A DNA stretch of 64,000 nt from contig NZ_JACHMB010000001.1 of assembly GCF_014204795.1 (NCBI RefSeq), positions 5,778,501 through 5,842,500 on the forward strand, in the 5' to 3' direction. A model generated the notes under the pieces. It made no database searches. It was not told the DNA's origin and was given only the letters and a program-made list of their open reading frames with translations. This document shows positions 59,792 through 64,000 of this stretch, piece by piece. The position numbers and the translations under genes were made by a program. Every line of letters starts with the position of its first letter. The first letter of the stretch is position 1. The DNA comes from Nonomuraea jabiensis. Its GTDB lineage: Bacteria; Actinomycetota; Actinomycetes; Streptosporangiales; Streptosporangiaceae.

Positions 59792-60813
59792 TGGGTGTAC
59801 AGCAGCATGCGGTGTCGCCGCACGAGAACTTCTATCGCGCCTACTCGGCGACACAGGTGGGTGCCATCGTCGATTCGCTCAACGACCGTGCCGAGTTTCC
59901 GTACGAACTGACCTACCTCGGCGACGGGAGCGAGATGTGGCGCGAAAGCGAAGTGCCGTCCAACCCCGAACTCGCACCGATGCTGAGCGACTTCGACACG
60001 CTCCTGACTTGCCACGCCGAGCAGCTCCTCACCCTTGCGCCGTCATCATCGCCGGTGCAGATCGTCGATCTGGGGCCGGGAACGACGCGTCCCGTGCGCG
60101 GGCTGATCCGCCACCTGCTGGACAGGTCCCGCCTGACCGGCTATCGCGCGATCGACATCAGCGCAGAGATCCTTGAGCTGGCCAGGGAGAACCTCCGAGC
60201 TGGCTTCCCCGCTCATGTGGAGCGCTTCGAGCTGTGCCGCGGCGACTTCACCGGCCCCGATCTCGCCCGCGTCCTCACCGCCAAGCCCATGCTCGGCCAC
60301 GATGGTGCCGATCCGGTCCGCTTCGTCGTCCTGGCCGGCGGGACGCCGTACAACTTCGCCGAGCCGGCCCAGGTCCTGCGCCACGTATGTCACGCCATGA
60401 GCGACCACGACGTGCTGTTGCTGACGCTGCGCATCGACACCGGCGTCGACAGGCCCCCCTTCATGGATCAGGTCAGCGTCGGCGGCCCGTACAAGCCCCA
60501 GCAGCTGGTGGGACTGGACCTGCTCGCCATCGACCGCTCCTGGTACGTCACGGAAACAGGGTTCGACCGCGTTCGCAGCGAAGTCTTCGTCCGGGTACGG
60601 TTCATCGAGCCGGTCACCGTGACCTTCGACGTCGAAGATGACCGGAGGAGGGTGTCGTTCGAGCCGGGCGACACAGTGCTCGTCTGGCGCTACCTCTACC
60701 ACGACAGCGCGGCGGTGGCCGACCAGCTCACCCGCTGTGGGCTCCAGGTACGCCTCTTCGAACACGGTCAGGACAGGCAGGTGGTCCTCGTCGCCGCGAC
60801 GCCGGCGCAGTGA
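59791..60813 (+). CDS. EgtD-like SAM methyltransferase, RiPP cluster gene
   Basis: From the ATG at 59791 the protein has 340 residues; a GTG 27 bases upstream is an alternative start. The SAM-binding region is VQIVDLGPGTTRPVRGLIRHL and RAIDISAEILELARENL. FELCRGDFTGPDL and VVLAGGTPYNFAEP match the pattern of histidine-alpha-N-methyltransferases (EgtD/Methyltransf_33), with an extended C-terminus. EgtD makes trimethyl-His. Here it lies 117 bp before a 46-residue peptide gene and YcaO-TfuA, so it may methylate a precursor-derived residue, perhaps the lone His near its end. The domain is fairly firm; the peptide role is inferred. It begins about 70 bp after the TnsB homology breaks off. Confidence 0.7.
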   Translation: MGVQQHAVSPHENFYRAYSATQVGAIVDSLNDRAEFPYELTYLGDGSEMWRESEVPSNPELAPMLSDFDTLLTCHAEQLLTLAPSSSPVQIVDLGPGTTRPVRGLIRHLLDRSRLTGYRAIDISAEILELARENLRAGFPAHVERFELCRGDFTGPDLARVLTAKPMLGHDGADPVRFVVLAGGTPYNFAEPAQVLRHVCHAMSDHDVLLLTLRIDTGVDRPPFMDQVSVGGPYKPQQLVGLDLLAIDRSWYVTETGFDRVRSEVFVRVRFIEPVTVTFDVEDDRRRVSFEPGDTVLVWRYLYHDSAAVADQLTRCGLQVRLFEHGQDRQVVLVAATPAQ

Positions 60814-60930
60814 ACGTCGAAGCCCGCGCCCGGATTCCGACGGGAAAGATCTTCTCAGGAAGATCAGACTTGGCTACGCTCAGCGTGGGATCGCCGGTGC
60901 GCTACCGGCCGACGACAGAAAGGTTGGCGG

Positions 60931-61071
60931 ATGAATCTCAACATGCCCACCGCAACCCAACTCCGTGGCGAGCTCTCCAACTTGCTCCAGATGACGATCA
61001 AGGACACCGTCTGGAGCGTCAAGCTGAAGGACAACGACGACCTCGAGCCCGCCGACGTCCACGGCGCGTGA
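60931..61071 (+). CDS. candidate RiPP precursor peptide, 46 aa
   Basis: A ribosome site (AAAGG) seven bases upstream precedes the ATG. The peptide begins MNLNMPTATQLRGELSNLLQ and ends DDLEPADVHGA. Its first half looks like a helical leader (QLRGELSNLLQ). The second half is mixed, with one Trp (28) and one His (44), three basic residues and no Cys. It is followed after 9 bases by YcaO and TfuA genes, the enzymes that install thioamides on ribosomal peptides. No Gly-Gly cleavage site is visible. Coding potential and context are good. The mature product is unknown. Confidence 0.72.
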   Translation: MNLNMPTATQLRGELSNLLQMTIKDTVWSVKLKDNDDLEPADVHGA

Positions 61072-61080
61072 CGGTTCAGA

Positions 61081-62304
61081 TTGAGCCGTCTCACCACTGT
61101 TGACCACACCGACAGCGGCATGGCGGACAACCTGTCGGGCGGGGACGGAGTGCTCGCACACCCCGTTCCCGCCCTCGACGAGATCCGCAAAGCCTGCGTG
61201 TCCGGCACCCACCGCGTCCTGACCCCGGCAGACACGCTGCGCCGGATCCAGCCACTCTTCCCGATCGTCGGTATCACCCGGCTCGCCGACGTCACTTGGC
61301 TCGACGAGATCGGCATACCGGTCCACCAGGCCGTCCGCCCGAATTCCCGGACGGTGTCGGTGAGCCAGGGCAAAGGCCTCACTCACGACCTCGCCCAGGT
61401 CTCGGCTGCCATGGAATCGATCGAATCTTGGCACGCCGAGCGCATAGATCCCGGCGAGACGACCGCGACCGTTGCCGACATGGAACGCGCGTGCGGCTAC
61501 CGCGTCCACGAACTGCCCCTGGAACCCCGCCACCACCTCCGGCCGGGCCTGGAGCTTGAATGGACCAGGGCAAGCCGCCTGGACGACGGAACGGACACCT
61601 TCCTGCCGACCGACCTGCTGCGCCTTGACGGCCGTGTGCGCGACACCTGGGCACCACCCCTGTTCGCCCAGAACAGCAATGGACTCGCCAGCGGTAACAC
61701 CTTCGCCGAAGCGGCACTCCACGGCGTCTACGAGGTCATCGAACGCGACTGTCTGACCCGCGCCAAAAGGAACCCATCACCGGCCCTGGACCTGGCCACC
61801 GTGGACGGTCCAGCCCAGGAGCTGCTGGGCCTCATGGACGCGGCCGCGGTCGAGGTCCGGGTCGAAGTACTCCCGTCACCCACCGGGCTCGCCTGCTTCC
61901 TGGCCACCATCTGGAGCGAAGAGTTCCCGGTGCTCTTCGCCGGCGCGGGTGCCCACCTTGACCGTGACGTCGCCTTGTGCCGGGCCCTGACCGAAGCCGC
62001 GCAGTCGCGCGCCACCCAGATCGCCGGAGCCCGGGACGACCTCACCACGGGGGCCTACCGGCGCGCCGTCTCGAGCGAGTCCGCGCGTCCCGCACCGCTC
62101 TCGAAAGCCGACCGGCTCAGTTACGACGAGATCGCCTCCGTCCGCAACGAAACCCTCGCGGACGACCTGCGCACCACGGTCACCCGCGTCCTCGCCCTGA
62201 CCGGGCGATCTCCGCTGGTCGCGGACCATACCAGGCCCGACCTCGGCATCCCCGTCGTACGAGTGGTCTGCCCCGGGCTTCTCTGCGAACCGGCGTTCAT
62301 GTGA
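61081..62304 (+). CDS. YcaO-domain enzyme (thioamidation-type)
   Basis: The 407-residue YcaO protein uses ATP to activate peptide amide bonds. Visible motifs are SVSQGKGLTHDLAQVSAAMESIESW (QGKG and the ExxE acidic pair) and AQNSNGLASGNTFAEAALHGVYEVIERD (Ser/Gly loop, then Glu-Arg). The TTG start at 61081 is used because it is nearest the peptide gene; ATG at 61120 is an alternative. It overlaps the TfuA start by one base. YcaO with TfuA makes thioamides in trifolitoxin, thioviridamide-type peptides and archaeal methyl-coenzyme M reductase. No E1-like partner is visible, so thioamide rather than azoline chemistry is favoured. Confidence 0.9.
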   Translation: MSRLTTVDHTDSGMADNLSGGDGVLAHPVPALDEIRKACVSGTHRVLTPADTLRRIQPLFPIVGITRLADVTWLDEIGIPVHQAVRPNSRTVSVSQGKGLTHDLAQVSAAMESIESWHAERIDPGETTATVADMERACGYRVHELPLEPRHHLRPGLELEWTRASRLDDGTDTFLPTDLLRLDGRVRDTWAPPLFAQNSNGLASGNTFAEAALHGVYEVIERDCLTRAKRNPSPALDLATVDGPAQELLGLMDAAAVEVRVEVLPSPTGLACFLATIWSEEFPVLFAGAGAHLDRDVALCRALTEAAQSRATQIAGARDDLTTGAYRRAVSSESARPAPLSKADRLSYDEIASVRNETLADDLRTTVTRVLALTGRSPLVADHTRPDLGIPVVRVVCPGLLCEPAFM

Positions 62305-63752
62305 TGACCCGGTACCTCTTCGTCGGCCCCAGCCTGCCGGAGGCCGCCGACCTGCTCGCGGCGGACGACATCACCGTCCTCCCACCGGTAGCGGCAGGAG
62401 ACCTGCTGAAACTCGCGCCCCAGCAGGGAGACGTCGTCGGCATCATCGACGGCTACTTCCGCCAGACCCGCGCCGTCCGGCACAAAGAGATCCTCTCCCT
62501 CATCCAGACCGGCGTGACAGTCCTCGGCGCTGCCAGCATGGGCGCTCTGCGCGCAGCCGAACTCGACACCTTCGGCATGCACGGCGTGGGACGCATCTAC
62601 CGCGACTACCTGGAAGGCCGGCTGACGGCCGACGACGAGGTGGCCCTCCTGCACGGTCCAGCGGAGGAACGCTACCGGCCGCTCTCCGAAGCCCTCGTCA
62701 ACATACGCGCGACCCTGAGCCTGTGCATACAGGAAGGGATCCTCGACGAGCCCACCGCCGCTCACCTCGTCGCCGTGCTGGCCCGGCGGCCGTACCGCCT
62801 GCGCTCCTACCCGGAACTCATCCAGCTCGCCCGCGAGGCGGTCATACCAGCCGCAAAGGTCGAAGCGCTACGGCTTCTGTGCGCGACCCGGGCCGTCAAC
62901 CTCAAACGCGACGACGCACTGCAACTGGTCCACAGATTACGCATGCCCCATGAAAGCCGCGCGAACGGCACCACGCACCCCTCGCCCAACTTCACCATGG
63001 CACCCACCGTCTACGTGCACCGCTGGCAGCTGGGAGCACGCAGCCTCGACACCGAGGACGGCCGGACCGCCGAGATGAGCGTCCTGCGGATGTGTCAGCT
63101 CTTCGCCCGGGACTACCCAGACTTCTACCGGGACCTGGTCTTCAACCATCTGGTCCAGGAATGTGCCTCCAACTGCCGGACCCAGCACACGGAGGCGACC
63201 CTCGACAGAGCGCTGGAGCACGCACGGCATCGCAACGTCATCCCGGATCCCCGATCTGACAACCTCGAAGAGCTGAGCTTCCTCGACCTGTGGCTGACCC
63301 CGTCAGAGCGAACCTCACGCCCGCTGAAGGACCAGCTCGGCACCTTCCTGGTGCGCAGCTTCCAGCTGACGCCTGGGGCTCCCGCGGACGGCCTGGCGCT
63401 GGACGCGCTGCGCCGGCGGCCAATCGTCTCGACAGCGGCGAAGCTCGTCAACGCCGCGAAGTCGGTGAACGAGCACGCACAGCAGACTCAGTCCATCTTC
63501 GACATCCATACCTTGTCGGCGGACCGCATTCTGACCCATATCAGCGAACGATGGGGCGCCGAACCCGGAGCCCTGGAACTACACGCACTGGACCGGGGGA
63601 TAGGCTCCCGGGACGTCCTGGTCGCTGCGGCCCGACCGTACTACCTCCTGGCAAGGTACAACCCGGACCTCATGGACCTGCGCATCGACCACTCGAACGT
63701 GAGCCCTTCATCGCCTGCGGAGACTCAATCGTCAGCGCCCGGCAAGATGTAG
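62304..63752 (+). CDS. TfuA-like protein, YcaO partner
   Basis: The 482-residue protein overlaps the YcaO stop (TGATG). Its first about 190 residues are the TfuA domain: TRYLFVGPSLPEAADLL, GDVVGIIDGYFRQTRAVRHK and VTVLGAASMGALRAAELDTFG. The C-terminal about 290 residues have no family I recognise and are helical with repeated Arg/Leu patterns. TfuA is thought to hand sulfur to YcaO for thioamide formation. The gene directly abuts a TniQ-like remnant in the same frame after its TAG stop. Confidence 0.88.
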   Translation: MTRYLFVGPSLPEAADLLAADDITVLPPVAAGDLLKLAPQQGDVVGIIDGYFRQTRAVRHKEILSLIQTGVTVLGAASMGALRAAELDTFGMHGVGRIYRDYLEGRLTADDEVALLHGPAEERYRPLSEALVNIRATLSLCIQEGILDEPTAAHLVAVLARRPYRLRSYPELIQLAREAVIPAAKVEALRLLCATRAVNLKRDDALQLVHRLRMPHESRANGTTHPSPNFTMAPTVYVHRWQLGARSLDTEDGRTAEMSVLRMCQLFARDYPDFYRDLVFNHLVQECASNCRTQHTEATLDRALEHARHRNVIPDPRSDNLEELSFLDLWLTPSERTSRPLKDQLGTFLVRSFQLTPGAPADGLALDALRRRPIVSTAAKLVNAAKSVNEHAQQTQSIFDIHTLSADRILTHISERWGAEPGALELHALDRGIGSRDVLVAAARPYYLLARYNPDLMDLRIDHSNVSPSSPAETQSSAPGKM

Positions 63753-64000
63753 ATGGTCGCCGGAGGCTCACTCGGCGAAGCGGCTGGCTTCCTCGGCATT
63801 GCCGTCACACACACCACATGGCAAGGCCGGATCTATTCCGGCGCAGGTCACGTCCACAGCAGCGCCCAACGCCAGGCCGACCCTCTCGCCTTCGAAACAA
63901 GCCTCAAGAGCCTGGCCGCCAAGCTCGATGAACCGACATTCCCGCTGATCAACTACCTGCGGCGGCGCCAGGCACTCGCGATCTGGTCCATCGACGAACC
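63753..64000 (+). pseudogene. TniQ-like C-terminal fragment, cut by window edge
   Basis: The frame opens with ATG directly after the TfuA stop and reads MVAGGSLGEAAGFLGIAVTH and further, ending SLKSLAAKLDEPTFPLINYL then RRRQALAIWSIDEP. The RRRQALxxWSID-type tail and the GSLxEAAxFLGI start resemble the C-terminal part of actinobacterial TniQ-family proteins, which select the target of Tn7-like elements. The N-terminal zinc and target domains are missing. The sequence continues past the window, so its full extent cannot be judged. The TniQ match is tentative. Confidence 0.45.

Noticed and set aside
58434..64000. CRISPR-associated transposon
   Set aside because: No Cas gene, repeat array or crRNA-like sequence is visible. 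The Tn7-like genes are fragmentary.

Overview
The window is about 64 kb of high-GC actinomycete chromosome. Long GC-rich reading frames, many GTG starts, a solitary nitric oxide synthase, a rifampin-phosphotransferase-like enzyme and large secreted polysaccharidases suggest a soil actinomycete, probably Streptosporangiales (Nonomuraea-like). That placement is inferred from gene content only. No rRNA and no CRISPR array were seen. One tRNA (Asn, GTT) is present.

Layout. (1) 1-2671: a truncated gene, small membrane proteins and an MGH1-like glycosidase. (2) 2797-15758: a tRNA-Asn carries an integrative element of the AICE type (actinomycete integrative and conjugative element). It is bounded by an exact 24-bp repeat of the tRNA 3' end (2847-2870 and 15735-15758). 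It encodes a tyrosine integrase, Xis, a RepSA-like rolling-circle initiator, DUF2637, GIY-YIG, RRQRL and zinc-ribbon small proteins, and an FtsK/TraB ATPase with a separately encoded membrane partner. It also has an XRE-TPR regulator next to a creatininase-family enzyme, and a lower-GC cargo gene for a membrane-tethered HNH-like protein. (3) 15865-37606: chromosomal genes, including a two-component pair, nitric oxide synthase, enoyl-CoA hydratase, galactokinase, a PLP enzyme, a 1651-residue TPR protein, TetR plus rifampin phosphotransferase, an APC permease and two tandem secreted intradiol-dioxygenase-like proteins. (4) 37888-49898: a plant-polysaccharide block with GH43, a large MGH1-like protein, a pectinesterase-pectate lyase fusion and a GH10 xylanase, with palindromic LacI-type sites upstream. 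(5) 50288-58122: a cold-shock-domain fusion, a PIN/ribbon-helix-helix toxin-antitoxin pair, several regulators, a lipoprotein and a TetR/NAD-epimerase divergon with two palindromic operators.

(6) 58157-64000 is the most unusual part. A Tn7-like transposition module begins with TnsA and the N-terminus of TnsB and then stops. In place of the rest of the module is a compact thioamide-type RiPP (ribosomally synthesised, post-translationally modified peptide) locus: an EgtD-like methyltransferase, a 46-residue candidate precursor peptide missed by ordinary length cut-offs, a YcaO cyclodehydratase-type enzyme and a TfuA partner. A TniQ-like C-terminal fragment follows immediately. I infer that a small biosynthetic locus occupies a decayed Tn7-like element. 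The peptide has no Cys, one Trp and one His near its end, so the product does not match thioviridamide-type compounds and may be a new class.
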